DNA of 64,000 nucleotides from Paraoerskovia marina DSM 21750 (lineage in GTDB: Bacteria; Actinomycetota; Actinomycetes; Actinomycetales; Cellulomonadaceae), in NCBI RefSeq assembly GCF_000701465.1, contig NZ_JNIY01000003.1:1054001-1118000 (forward strand). The letters are read 5' to 3'. Shown piece after piece: positions 27,889-36,617 of this stretch. Under the pieces are notes generated by a model. The model worked only from the letters and a program-made list of their open reading frames with translations, was not told where the DNA came from and did no database searches. The number at the start of each line of letters is the position of its first letter. Position 1 is the stretch's first letter. A program made the translations under genes and the position numbers.

Positions 27889-29178
27889 TTACGGGCGTGG
27901 CCGGCCGGCGCGTGCCACGACAGGGACGAGGACGAGCGCGAGCACCCCGCCCGCCAGGGCCAGGCCCGTGTACGACGCGCCCGCGACGACGACCCCGGAC
28001 AGCGCACCGCCCGCCGCCCCCGCCAGCGCGACGAGCACGTCTACGCGGCCCTGGGTCCGGGCGCGCGTGGCGAGGGGTGCGGCGTCGGTGACGAGCGTGG
28101 TGCCCGCGACGAGCCCGAGGCTCCATCCGAGGCCGAGCAGCGCCAGCCCGATCGCCACGAGCACCACCGAGCTGCCGGAGACGGCGGCGACGAGGCCCGC
28201 GCCGAGCAGCGTGACGGCAGCCAGCACCGCGACCGTCCGCGGTCCGTGGCGGTCGACCAGTCGGCCGGATAGCGGGGACGGGAGGTACATCGCACCCACG
28301 TGGATCGCGATCACCAGTCCCACCGCACCGACATGCCCATGGTGGGCCATGTGGACCGGCGTCATCGTCATGATCGCGACCATCACGATCTGCGTGACGA
28401 CCATGACGGTCGCGCCGAGGGCCACACCGCGGTTGCGCGCCGTGACGGTGGGGGGTGCCGTGGCCGTGTCGGGTGCGGCGACGGGCATCGAGGACGGTCC
28501 CGGGTCACCGGCGGTGCCCGTGTCGGCGTCTCGCGAGATCTCGAGCGCTCGCAGGAGCGGGTCGGGGCGCAGGAAGATCCAGAGAACCAGCGCGGCGCAC
28601 GAGTACGCGACCGTCGCGAGCACGAAGGGACCGGCCAACCGGGGCAGCCCCCAGTCGACGGCCATGTCTCCGGTCAGCCCGGTCAGGGTCGGACCGACGA
28701 CCGCGCCGACCGTCGTCGCCACGAGCACGGTCGAGAGCGCGCGGGCACGCCGTGACGGGGCCGCGAGGTCCGCCCCCGCATAGCGCGCCTGCAGGTTCGC
28801 GGCGCTGCCGGCACCGTAGACGAAGAGCGACGCGAAGAGGAGCAGGGACGAGTCGGTCACCGCCGCGACGATCACCCCCAGGCTGCCGAGAGCCCCGACG
28901 GCGTACCCCGCGGCGAGCCCCACGCGACGGCCAGAGCGTCCCGAGGCGACCCCGATGAACACGGCTGCAAGCGCCGAGCCGAGCGTGAACAGCGTGCTCG
29001 GCACCCCCGCGAGCGACGTCGACCCGAGCATCTCCTGCGCGAGAAGCGCACCGACGGTGATCCCGGCAGCCAGCCCGGCGCCCGACAGGATCTGCGCGCA
29101 GACGAGCACGACGAGCGTCCGCCGCTGCTCGGGTGCATCGCCGGCCGCACCCGCGGGGAGAGCCGGCGATGCGGCCAC
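27889..29178 (-). CDS. Major facilitator superfamily transporter (12-helix)
   Basis: A 429-aa protein with about 12 hydrophobic helices split by a central cytoplasmic loop at about 205-240, rich in Asp, Gly and Pro. The loop 2-3 motif is GVASGRSGRRVGLAAGYA, a recognisable MFS motif A, and the second half has the related GRLVDRHGPRTV. The GTG start (29178) lies 3 nt after the valS TGA, so it is co-transcribed with valS. The annotated start could alternatively be a few codons further in. Substrate unknown. It is convergent with the hibernation factor gene, 26 bp apart. Confidence 0.85.
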   Translation of the reverse strand: MAASPALPAGAAGDAPEQRRTLVVLVCAQILSGAGLAAGITVGALLAQEMLGSTSLAGVPSTLFTLGSALAAVFIGVASGRSGRRVGLAAGYAVGALGSLGVIVAAVTDSSLLLFASLFVYGAGSAANLQARYAGADLAAPSRRARALSTVLVATTVGAVVGPTLTGLTGDMAVDWGLPRLAGPFVLATVAYSCAALVLWIFLRPDPLLRALEISRDADTGTAGDPGPSSMPVAAPDTATAPPTVTARNRGVALGATVMVVTQIVMVAIMTMTPVHMAHHGHVGAVGLVIAIHVGAMYLPSPLSGRLVDRHGPRTVAVLAAVTLLGAGLVAAVSGSSVVLVAIGLALLGLGWSLGLVAGTTLVTDAAPLATRARTQGRVDVLVALAGAAGGALSGVVVAGASYTGLALAGGVLALVLVPVVARAGRPRP

Positions 29179-29180
29179 GG

Positions 29181-32021
29181 TCAGCCCTTCTTGCGGACGA
29201 CGGGCTCGCCGAGCTCGTGCGAGACGACGACGAGACCGCCCTGGACCGCAGCGTCGCCCTGACCCTCGGTCGTCTCGACGATCACGAGGTCCCCGGTCAC
29301 GCGGCCGCCGTTGCGCACGTCGACCGCGGATGCCTCGACACCGCTCACGCCGGCTGCCGGCACGGCGAGCTCCACGGCGAGGATCGGGGTCTTCATCGAG
29401 ACCTTCGCCTCGGACTTGAGGCGACGCAGGGCGGCGAGGGCGTAGCCGGCGTAGGCCAGGACCTCGGGGTCGGCGCCCTCGGCCGCGGCACGCAGGGGCG
29501 CGGCCGAAGGCCACGGAGCGCGGTGGACCGAACCCTCGCGCCACCACGACCAGACCTCTTCGGTCGCGAACGGCACGTAGGGGGCGAAGAGCCGGAGCAT
29601 GGTGTCCAGCCCGAGCGCCAGGGCGACGCGTGCGGACCGGGTCTCCTGCGTCAGGTCCTCCTCCTCGGCGCCCGCACCGTAGGCACGGTCCTTGACCAGC
29701 TCGAGGTAGTCGTCGCAGAACGCCCAGAAGAACGTCTCGACGGTCTCGAGCGCGCGCGTGTGGTCGTACGTCTCGAGCGACTCCGTCGCCCTGTCGACGA
29801 CGTCGGCCAGGCCGGCGAGCATCGCTCGGTCGATCGTCTCGGTCACGAGGGCCGGGTCGAGGACGATCTCGCCGTCGCCGCCGAACGCGAGGGCGAACTT
29901 CGAGGCGTTGAGGATCTTGATCGCCAGGCGGCGCCCGATCTTCATCTGACCGACCTCGAACGCGGCGTCCGTCCCGAGGCGGGCCGACGCGGCCCAGTAG
30001 CGCACGGCGTCGGACCCGTGCTCCTCGAGCAGCCCCATGGGGGTGACCACGTTGCCCTTGGACTTGGACATCTTCTTGCGGTCGGGGTCGAGGATCCAGC
30101 CGGAGATCGCGGCGTTCGCCCAGGGCAGGCTGCCGTGCTCGAGGTGCGAGCGCACGACCGTCGAGAAGAGCCACGTCCGGATGATGTCCTGGCCCTGCGG
30201 GCGCAGGTCCATCGGGAAGACGCGCGAGAAGAGGTCCTCGTCGCGCTCCCAGCCGCCCGCGATCTGGGGTGTCAGGGACGACGTGGCCCAGGTGTCCATC
30301 ACGTCGGCCTCGCCCACGAACCCGCCCGGCTCGCCACGCTGGTCCTCGGTGTAGCCCGGTGGGACGTCGGAGGCCGGGTCGACGGGGAGCGACGCCTCGT
30401 CGGGCACGATCGGGGCGTCGTGGTTGACGTCGCCACCGTCCGTGACCGGGTACCAGAGCGGGATCGAGACGCCGAAGAAGCGCTGGCGCGAGACGAGCCA
30501 GTCGCCGTTGAGGCCGCCGACCCAGTTTTCGTACCGCACCTTCATGAAGTCCGGGTGGAACCGGATCTCCTCGCCGCGCGCCAGAAGGTCCTTGCGCAGC
30601 GTCAGGTCCTTGCCACCGTTGCGGATGTACCACTGGCGCGACGTCACGATCTCCAGCGGCTTGTCGCCCTTCTCGAAGAAGTTCGCCTTGCGCTGCGTGG
30701 CCACGGGTTCGCCGTCGAGGTCGCCCGACTCACGCAACGCGTCGACGACGAGCGCCCGGGCGCTGAAGGTCGTCTTGCCACCGAGCTCCGCGAAGAGCGC
30801 GGCGCCCTCGGGGCTCGTGATCCAGGGGGCGGGCTCGGCGTTCAGACGCCCGTCGCGTCGCACGACGGAGCGCATGGGCAGGTCGAGCTCTCGCCACCAC
30901 TGGACGTCGGTGAGGTCGCCGAACGTGCAGCACATCGCGATGCCAGCACCCTTGTCGGCCTGGGCGGCGGGGTGGGCGAGCACCGGGACCTCGACGTCGA
31001 ACAGCGGGGAGCGGACGGTGGTGCCGAACAGGCCCTGGTAGCGCTCGTCGTCGGGGTGCGCGATGAGCGCGACACAGGCCGGCAGGAGCTCGGGACGCGT
31101 GGTCTCGATGTAGATCGGTGCGGCGGTCGAGCCCGTGGTCTCGTCGGTCGAGCCTGTCGTCTTGTCGGCCGAGCCTGTCGTCTTGTCGGCCGAGCCTGTC
31201 GTCTCGTCGGTCGAGCCTGTCGTCTTGTCGGTCGAGCCTGTCGAGACCGGGTGGAACGCCACGCGGTGGAGGTGCCCGGGGTAGTCGCGCGCCTCCAGCT
31301 CGGCCTGCGCGACGGCGGTCTGGAACGTGACGTCCCAGAGTCCGGGAGCCTCGGCCTGGTAGGCCTCGCCCCGCTGGAGGTTGCGCAGAAACGCCTTCTG
31401 GGCGACGGTCCGCGAGTCCGCGGAGATGGTCTGGTAGTGGTGGTTCCAGTCCACCGACAGCCCCAGACGGCGCCAGAGCGCCTCGAACTGCTTCTCGTCC
31501 TCGACGGTCAGGCGCTCGCAGAGCTCGACGAAGTTGCGCCGCGAGATCGGCTGCTGGTCGGCCGCCTTGATCGACTTGCCGTCGCCGCCCTCGTGCGGGG
31601 GCTCGTAGCCGTCGGTGTAGGGGAGGGTGGGGTCGCAGCGGACGCCGTAGTAGTTCTGGACGCGGCGCTCGGTGGGCAGGCCGTTGTCGTCCCACCCCAT
31701 CGGGTAGAAGACCTCCTTGCCGCGCATGCGCTGGTAGCGCGCGACGACGTCCGTGTGCGTGTAGGAGAACACGTGGCCGACGTGCAGCGACCCGGAGACC
31801 GTGGGGGGCGGTGTGTCGATCGAGTAGACCTCGGAGCGCGGTCGCGTGCGGTCGAAGGCGTAGGTCTGCTCGGCGTCCCAGCGGGCGTCGTACTTGTCCT
31901 CGAGCCCGTCCGTGCTGACCTTGTCCGGTACGCCACGGACGACGGCGCGCACGACGGCGGACGGCGGGGTGGTCGTGGTCTCGGGGGCGTCGGCGGACGA
32001 AGGTGTGCTCATGGTCCTCAT
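29181..32021 (-). CDS. valS: Valyl-tRNA synthetase, with a tandem-repeat insertion in the editing domain
   Basis: A 946-aa class Ia synthetase. The HIGH-type motif is HVGH at 80-83 and KMSKS is at 650-654; the CP1 editing domain carries YIETTRPELL. At residues 259-302 the usual short loop between AFH and PIYIETTRPE is replaced by about 45 residues of Thr-Gly-Ser-Thr-Asp-Lys/Glu-Thr repeats, encoded by 21-bp tandem units. The insert is in frame and in a surface loop before the editing strand, so function is probably preserved. Two start codons (32021 and 32012) are possible; neither has a strong ribosome-binding site. It is divergent from the MarR-GNAT gene and probably co-transcribed with the downstream MFS gene. 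Confidence 0.95.
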   Translation of the reverse strand: MRTMSTPSSADAPETTTTPPSAVVRAVVRGVPDKVSTDGLEDKYDARWDAEQTYAFDRTRPRSEVYSIDTPPPTVSGSLHVGHVFSYTHTDVVARYQRMRGKEVFYPMGWDDNGLPTERRVQNYYGVRCDPTLPYTDGYEPPHEGGDGKSIKAADQQPISRRNFVELCERLTVEDEKQFEALWRRLGLSVDWNHHYQTISADSRTVAQKAFLRNLQRGEAYQAEAPGLWDVTFQTAVAQAELEARDYPGHLHRVAFHPVSTGSTDKTTGSTDETTGSADKTTGSADKTTGSTDETTGSTAAPIYIETTRPELLPACVALIAHPDDERYQGLFGTTVRSPLFDVEVPVLAHPAAQADKGAGIAMCCTFGDLTDVQWWRELDLPMRSVVRRDGRLNAEPAPWITSPEGAALFAELGGKTTFSARALVVDALRESGDLDGEPVATQRKANFFEKGDKPLEIVTSRQWYIRNGGKDLTLRKDLLARGEEIRFHPDFMKVRYENWVGGLNGDWLVSRQRFFGVSIPLWYPVTDGGDVNHDAPIVPDEASLPVDPASDVPPGYTEDQRGEPGGFVGEADVMDTWATSSLTPQIAGGWERDEDLFSRVFPMDLRPQGQDIIRTWLFSTVVRSHLEHGSLPWANAAISGWILDPDRKKMSKSKGNVVTPMGLLEEHGSDAVRYWAASARLGTDAAFEVGQMKIGRRLAIKILNASKFALAFGGDGEIVLDPALVTETIDRAMLAGLADVVDRATESLETYDHTRALETVETFFWAFCDDYLELVKDRAYGAGAEEEDLTQETRSARVALALGLDTMLRLFAPYVPFATEEVWSWWREGSVHRAPWPSAAPLRAAAEGADPEVLAYAGYALAALRRLKSEAKVSMKTPILAVELAVPAAGVSGVEASAVDVRNGGRVTGDLVIVETTEGQGDAAVQGGLVVVSHELGEPVVRKKG
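31123..31250 (-). repeat. Tandem 21-bp repeat inside valS, seeded by a 19-bp dispersed repeat
   Basis: Five 21-bp units (31137-31241) that differ at two or three positions, plus a partial unit. The 5' edge on the coding strand is GGTCTCGACAGGCTCGACC (31230-31248). The same 19-mer occurs in ileS at 47432-47450. The unit is 7 codons, so any change in copy number keeps the frame. Confidence 0.9.
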
Positions 32022-32071
32022 TGTTCCAGATGGGCGCGCGGCGACAGGACGCGTTCGCCCGCCGGGCCAAT

Positions 32072-32089
32072 CTCTGACTAGAGTCAGAG
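32072..32089. promoter_or_regulatory. Perfect palindrome: MarR-type operator in the valS-marR intergenic region
   Basis: CTCTGACT-AG-AGTCAGAG, a perfect 8-bp inverted repeat with a 2-bp centre, ends 3 bp before the ATG of the MarR-GNAT gene. The embedded TAGAGT could be the -10 of a leaderless promoter, so binding would block transcription initiation directly. Autoregulation is inferred from position. Confidence 0.75.
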
Positions 32090-32092
32090 GTT

Positions 32093-32983
32093 ATGCACGA
32101 GATCGACGACGACCAGACCGCCGTCCTACGCCGTTTCAACCGGAGCTACACCCAGCGGATCGGTGCCCTGGACGACTCCTTCCTCGGCAGCGGCATGCCG
32201 CTCGGGACCGCTCGGGTGCTGTACGAGATCGGCACCGGCGTCGACATGGTCGCGGCCCTGCGCGCGCGTCTCGACCTCGACTCCGGCTACGTCAGCCGGA
32301 TGCTGCGTCGACTGGAGTCCGACGACCTGGTGGTCGTCGCGCAGGACCCGGCCGACCGGCGTCGGAGGACGGTCGCGCTGACGTCGGGAGGGCAGGAGCG
32401 CTGGGACGCGATCGAGGCGTCCAGCGGGCGGCGGGCGGCCGGCCTGATGGAGCCGCTCTCGCCGCGGCAGCGGGAGCGGCTGACCGCCGCGCTCCGCGAG
32501 GCAGACCTGCTCGTGCGGGCTGCCACCGTCGACCTCCGTCCCGTCGATCCCGAGGACCCGCGCGCCGTCGTCGCCGTCGGTGCGTACGTCGACGAGCTGA
32601 ACCGGCGATTCTCGGAGGGGTTCGACGCCGCCCGGGCGACCCGCGAGGACGCGGTCAGTCTGCGGCCGCCCCGGGGGGTGTTCCTGGTCGCCGTCAGCGA
32701 CGGCGACCCGGTCGCGTGCGGGGCCGTGCGCACCATCGGGCCCGGGGTCGCCGAGATCAAGCGCATGTGGGTCGACGCGACCTGGCGGGGTGCCGGGCTC
32801 GGGTCGAGGATGCTCCGTCGTCTGGAGGAGGAGGCGGCGAGGCTCGGGGACTCGGTCGTCCGCCTCGACACCCGCGGGGAGCTCTCCGAGGCCGTCGCGC
32901 TGTACGAGCGTGCCGGGTACCGGCCGGTCGAGCGCTACAACGACAACCCCGACGCCGGCCTCTTCTACGAGAAGGCACTGTGA
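32093..32983 (+). CDS. MarR-family regulator fused to GNAT N-acetyltransferase
   Basis: A 296-aa two-domain protein. Residues 1-140 are a MarR winged helix with ARVLYEIGTGVDM, LDLDSGYVSRMLRRLESDDLV and the wing DPADRRRRTVALTSGG. Residues about 145-296 are a GNAT domain with acetyl-CoA motif WRGAGLGSRMLRRLEEEA and a C-terminal ALYERAGYRPVERYNDNPDAG. Such natural fusions are known in actinobacteria, but their substrates are mostly unknown. The C-terminal NDNP segment is seen in GNATs acting on small amines or amino acids (weak). A perfect palindrome abuts its start. It is divergent from valS. Confidence 0.9.
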   Translation: MHEIDDDQTAVLRRFNRSYTQRIGALDDSFLGSGMPLGTARVLYEIGTGVDMVAALRARLDLDSGYVSRMLRRLESDDLVVVAQDPADRRRRTVALTSGGQERWDAIEASSGRRAAGLMEPLSPRQRERLTAALREADLLVRAATVDLRPVDPEDPRAVVAVGAYVDELNRRFSEGFDAARATREDAVSLRPPRGVFLVAVSDGDPVACGAVRTIGPGVAEIKRMWVDATWRGAGLGSRMLRRLEEEAARLGDSVVRLDTRGELSEAVALYERAGYRPVERYNDNPDAGLFYEKAL

Positions 32984-33062
32984 CGGCCGAGGCACGGAGC
33001 TCGACGGGCCGACTTCTCGTCGAGTGATGGTCGCCCGCCGCCAGCAGGGCTAGTGTCGGAGC

Positions 33063-34082
33063 ATGTCTGCGAACACCCCCGCATCAGGGCTCACGGTCGG
33101 CTACGCCGCCGCACTCGAACAGTTCCACCCCACCGACGTGGTGAACTACTCCGCCTACGCCGAGGAGCACGGCTTCTCCGGCACGATGGCGGCAGATCAC
33201 TTCCAACCGTGGGTCCCCGCACAGGGCGAGTCGTCCTTCGTCTGGAACGTGCTCACCGCGCTCGGTGAGCGGACGACCGGTGACCTCGGCCCCGGCGTGA
33301 CGGCGCCGACGTTCCGGTGGCATCCCGCCATGGTGGCCCAGGCCTCCGCCACGCTCGCCGCCATGTACCCGGGACGGCACTGGCTCGGCCTCGGTTCCGG
33401 AGAGGCGCTCAACGAGCGCGTCATGGCCGGCTACTGGCCGGAGGCGCCCGAGCGCATCAACCGGATGTTCGAGGCGATCGACATCATCAAGCGGCTCTTC
33501 GCTGGGTCGCTCGCCGGCAAGGACGTCAAGCACGCCGGGCAGTTCTACAAGCACGAGTCGGCGCGCCTGTGGACGATGCCCGAGGTGCCGCCCGAGATCC
33601 TGGTCGCGACCGCCGGGCCGATCACGGCCAAGCGTGCCGGCAAGCACGCCGACGGCCTCATCACCGTGGGTGCGCCGCTGGACAAGATCGGCATGCTCTT
33701 CGACCGCTTCGCGACGGGGGCCAAGGAGTCGGGGCGCGACGCCGACGAGATGCCGCGGGTCCTGCAGCTCCACATGTCCTGGGCACCCACGTACGAGGAG
33801 GCGCTGGCGAACGCCCTCGACCAGTGGCCCAACGGCGGCATGAAGTTCCCCAAGGGAGACATCCGTTCACCGCACGACCTCGAGCAGATGGCGAAGCTCG
33901 TCCGTCCCGAGGACTTCGAGGGCCGGCTCCTGATCTCCGAGGACCCGGACGCCCACCGTGCGTACATCCAGCAGTACGTCGACCTCGGTTTCGACCGGAT
34001 CTACCTGCACAACGTGGGTCGCAACCAGCGCGAGTGGATCGAGACGTTCGGCGCAGACGTCCTGCCGAACCTGAGTCGATAG
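33063..34082 (+). CDS. F420-dependent glucose-6-phosphate dehydrogenase-like LLM oxidoreductase
   Basis: A 339-aa LLM-fold enzyme of the FGD branch. The F420 and active-site motifs are present: ADHFQPW (His and Trp of the catalytic pocket), TAPTFRWHPAMVAQA, and GLGSGEALNE (catalytic Glu). The region that supplies a phosphate-binding Lys in M. tuberculosis FGD1 (TSGKGEE) reads VGAPLDK here, so glucose-6-phosphate may not be the substrate. A TAGTGT at 33051-33056 would place transcription start at the ATG, a leaderless mRNA. It heads a same-strand run with cofE and cofC, which supplies its cofactor. Confidence 0.87.
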   Translation: MSANTPASGLTVGYAAALEQFHPTDVVNYSAYAEEHGFSGTMAADHFQPWVPAQGESSFVWNVLTALGERTTGDLGPGVTAPTFRWHPAMVAQASATLAAMYPGRHWLGLGSGEALNERVMAGYWPEAPERINRMFEAIDIIKRLFAGSLAGKDVKHAGQFYKHESARLWTMPEVPPEILVATAGPITAKRAGKHADGLITVGAPLDKIGMLFDRFATGAKESGRDADEMPRVLQLHMSWAPTYEEALANALDQWPNGGMKFPKGDIRSPHDLEQMAKLVRPEDFEGRLLISEDPDAHRAYIQQYVDLGFDRIYLHNVGRNQREWIETFGADVLPNLSR

Positions 34083-34094
34083 AGGGGGACGACG

Positions 34095-34937
34095 ATGACG
34101 GGATCCGTACCCGCCCGGTTCGAGGCGTGGGCACCCGACGGGATGGGCGAGGTGGTGCCTGGCGACGACCTCGCGACGCTCGTGGCCGACCTGCTCGAGT
34201 CGAGCGGCGGTGTGACGGACGGCGACGTCGTCGTCGTCACGAGCAAGGTCGTCTCGAAGGCCGAGGGGCGGGTTCGCGCGGCGGAGGGCCGTGAGGAGGC
34301 GATCGCGGAGGAGACGGTCCGCGAGGTCGCGTCCCGGACCTCGCCGACGGGAGTGCTCCGCATCGTCGAGAACAGGCTCGGTCTCGTCATGGCCGCGGCC
34401 GGCGTGGACGCGAGCAACACGCCGGAGGGGACGATCCTGCTTCTGCCCGAGGATCCGGACGCCTCCGCTCGCGCGCTCCGTGCCGGCCTGCGGGCCCGGC
34501 TCGGCGTGCGGGTCGGAGTCGTCGTCTCGGACACGGCCGGGCGGCCGTGGCGGGAGGGGCAGACCGACTTCGCGATCGGCTCCGCCGGTGTGCGGCCGCT
34601 CACCGACCTGCGGGGGACGCGCGACACCCACGGCCGGGAGATCGTCGTCACCCGCACCGCGGTCGTCGACGAGATCGCCGCGGCGAGCGAGCTCGTGCGC
34701 GGAAAAGCTGCGGCACGGCCCGTCGCGGTGCTCCGCGGGCTCGCGGTCCACGTGACCGACGAGGACGGTCCCGGGGCGGCCTCGCTCGTGCGGCCCGCGG
34801 AGGAGGACCTCTTCCGGCTGGGCAGCGAGGAGGCGTACGAGGAGGGGTACGCCTCGGGATTCGAGGACGGCGCGACCGAGGCCGCCGACGCCGACCGCGA
34901 GGTCGACGTCGAGCCGAACGTTGACGACAACGCCTGA
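34095..34937 (+). CDS. cofE: Coenzyme F420-0:L-glutamate ligase (CofE)
   Basis: A 280-aa GTP-dependent ligase adding glutamates to F420-0. Visible are [18 protein letters not shown] at about 43-60, [23 protein letters not shown], and [22 protein letters not shown], the conserved CofE blocks. It lacks the C-terminal FMN-reductase domain of mycobacterial FbiB, so it is the stand-alone form. An acidic tail of about 35 residues (rich in Glu, Asp and Tyr) follows. ATG 34095 is 12 nt after the FGD-like stop, with a G-rich AGGGGG box. Its 3' end overlaps the TTG start of cofC by 17 nt. Confidence 0.93.
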   Translation: MTGSVPARFEAWAPDGMGEVVPGDDLATLVADLLESSGGVTDGDVVVVTSKVVSKAEGRVRAAEGREEAIAEETVREVASRTSPTGVLRIVENRLGLVMAAAGVDASNTPEGTILLLPEDPDASARALRAGLRARLGVRVGVVVSDTAGRPWREGQTDFAIGSAGVRPLTDLRGTRDTHGREIVVTRTAVVDEIAAASELVRGKAAARPVAVLRGLAVHVTDEDGPGAASLVRPAEEDLFRLGSEEAYEEGYASGFEDGATEAADADREVDVEPNVDDNA

Positions 34938-35571
34938 CGACTCCGCCTGGTGGCTCGTCGTTCCGGTCAAGCGTCTCGAGCACGCCAAGTCGCGGCTCCA
35001 CCCGGCGCTCGCAGGCGATCTGCGCCGTGAGCTCGCGCGCGCGTTCGCGCTCGACACGCTCACGGCCGTGCTCGCCACCCCGGAGGTCGAACGTGTCGTC
35101 CTGGTCAGCAGCGAGCCGACTGTCGTCGACCGCCTCGCCGGTGACTCGCGGGTCCGCGTCGTCCCCGACCCCGGCGCGGGCCTGCGCGCGGCGATCGGTG
35201 CAGGGCTCGGGGTGATCGACCGGCCGGTCCACCGTGGCGTACTTCTGGGCGATCTCCCGGGACTGCGGGCCGGGGATCTCTCGGTGGGTCTGCGTCAGGC
35301 CGGCAGTGTTCGACGTGCGTTCGTGCCCGATGCCGAGGGAACCGGGACGACGCTCCTGGCAGCGGTCGTCGGTGAGGAGCTGGCACCGAGGTTCGGGTCC
35401 GGCTCGGCCCGAGCCCACGAGCGGGTCGGGCACGTGTCGTTGGACGACGCGCCACGACGGTTGCGCCGCGACGTCGACGCGCCCGGCGATCTCGAGGACG
35501 TGGTCCGGCTCGGCGTCGGCACCCACACCGCGCACGTGCTCGCCGGGCTGGCGACCGACGACGTCCGCTAG
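34921..35571 (+). CDS. cofC: 2-phospho-L-lactate (or phosphoenolpyruvate) guanylyltransferase (CofC/FbiD)
   Basis: A 216-aa nucleotidyltransferase that activates phospholactate or PEP with GTP to give the side-chain donor for F420. The N-terminus [17 protein letters not shown] is the diagnostic CofC signature; [15 protein letters not shown] and GTGTTLL complete the nucleotide site. It starts with TTG, inside the end of cofE. Its TAG stop overlaps the stop of convergent cofD by 3 nt. Whether it uses phospholactate or PEP (as M. tuberculosis FbiD does) cannot be read from sequence. Confidence 0.92.
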   Translation: MTTTPDDSAWWLVVPVKRLEHAKSRLHPALAGDLRRELARAFALDTLTAVLATPEVERVVLVSSEPTVVDRLAGDSRVRVVPDPGAGLRAAIGAGLGVIDRPVHRGVLLGDLPGLRAGDLSVGLRQAGSVRRAFVPDAEGTGTTLLAAVVGEELAPRFGSGSARAHERVGHVSLDDAPRRLRRDVDAPGDLEDVVRLGVGTHTAHVLAGLATDDVR

Positions 35572-36614
35572 GTCGTCAGCCGTGCGGCCGCGACGCCGAA
35601 CGCGGCGTCGACCATCCGGCCCGTCGCCGTGCGACCGTCTGCTCCCGGCTCGTCGCCCATGAGGAGCGGCAACGCACGAGCGGTGATACCGACGTCTTCC
35701 AGCCGCTCGACGGCAGACTCGTCGGTGTCGTCCACGAGCCACCCGTCGAGAACACCTGTGGTCTCGGAGCGCGTCGGGGAAGGTTCACGACGTGAGCCGT
35801 AGTGGCGGGCGACCGCCTCGGCCGACGTCTCGACGCCGATCGTCGTCAGACAGGCGTCGGCCATCCCGCGTACCGGTGCACCCCCGAGGATCGGTGAGAC
35901 GCCGACGACGGACGCCGACGTCCTCGTCATGGCCTCGTGGATGCCGGGGACGCCAAGGATCGTGCCGACCGACACGACGGGGTTGGACGGCGGCAGGAGG
36001 ACCAGGTCCGCCCGGGTGATCGCGTCGAGGACGCCTGGCGCGGGGCGGGCGTCGTCGAGGCCGACCTGGACGAACCGCCGCGCGGGCAGCGCCGCGCGGT
36101 GCCGGACCCACCACTCCTCGAAGTGGATGAGCCGCGTCCCCGAGGGGGACGACGCGTCGTCGACCTCGACATGCGTCTCGCAGGGCTGGTCGGACATCGG
36201 GAGGAGGTGAACCCCTGGCTGCCACCGCGCGGCGAGACGTTCGGTGACGGTGCTGAGCGGCAGGCCCTCCCGGAGCATCGCCGTCCGCGCGACATGGGTT
36301 CCGAGATCGAGGTCGCCGAGCGTGAACCAGTCCCATCCGAGGCCGTAGGCGTGGAGCTCGTCCGTCACCCGCCGGCTCTCGTCCGGCCGGCCCCAGCCCT
36401 GGCCCTCGTGGATGCCGCCGCCGAGGGTGTACATCACCGTGTCGAGATCGGGACAGACCCGCAGGCCGTGCAGCCACATGTCGTCGCCGGTGTTGACGAC
36501 CACCGTGATCTCCGCGGAGGTGCCGTCGGGTGTGCCGTGCCGGGCGAGATGGTCACGGAGACCACGCGTGAAGCGTGCGCCCCCGACCCCGCCCGCGAGC
36601 AGCGTGATGCGCAC
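35568..36614 (-). CDS. cofD: 2-phospho-L-lactate transferase (CofD/FbiA)
   Basis: A 348-aa enzyme transferring the phospholactyl/PEP moiety onto Fo to form F420-0 or its dehydro form. The N-terminal ITLLAGGVGGARFTRGL loop, VNTGDDMWLHGLRVCPDLDTVMYTLGG and LLPPSNPVVSVGTILGVPGI are family signatures. It is convergent with cofC and overlaps its stop, an arrangement where both biosynthetic enzymes face each other. It is the last gene of a minus-strand run with an HhH-GPD gene, 3 nt downstream of that gene's stop. Confidence 0.94.
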   Translation of the reverse strand: MRITLLAGGVGGARFTRGLRDHLARHGTPDGTSAEITVVVNTGDDMWLHGLRVCPDLDTVMYTLGGGIHEGQGWGRPDESRRVTDELHAYGLGWDWFTLGDLDLGTHVARTAMLREGLPLSTVTERLAARWQPGVHLLPMSDQPCETHVEVDDASSPSGTRLIHFEEWWVRHRAALPARRFVQVGLDDARPAPGVLDAITRADLVLLPPSNPVVSVGTILGVPGIHEAMTRTSASVVGVSPILGGAPVRGMADACLTTIGVETSAEAVARHYGSRREPSPTRSETTGVLDGWLVDDTDESAVERLEDVGITARALPLLMGDEPGADGRTATGRMVDAAFGVAAARLTT

Positions 36615-36617
36615 CGA

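Noticed and set aside
31137-31241. Five regular 21-bp repeats considered as a CRISPR-like array
   Set aside because: Units are contiguous with no spacers, lie in frame within valS, and no cas genes are present.
29133-32081. 982-aa plus-strand ORF opposite valS
   Set aside because: Shadow frame; its repeated segment is only the complement of the valS tandem repeat.
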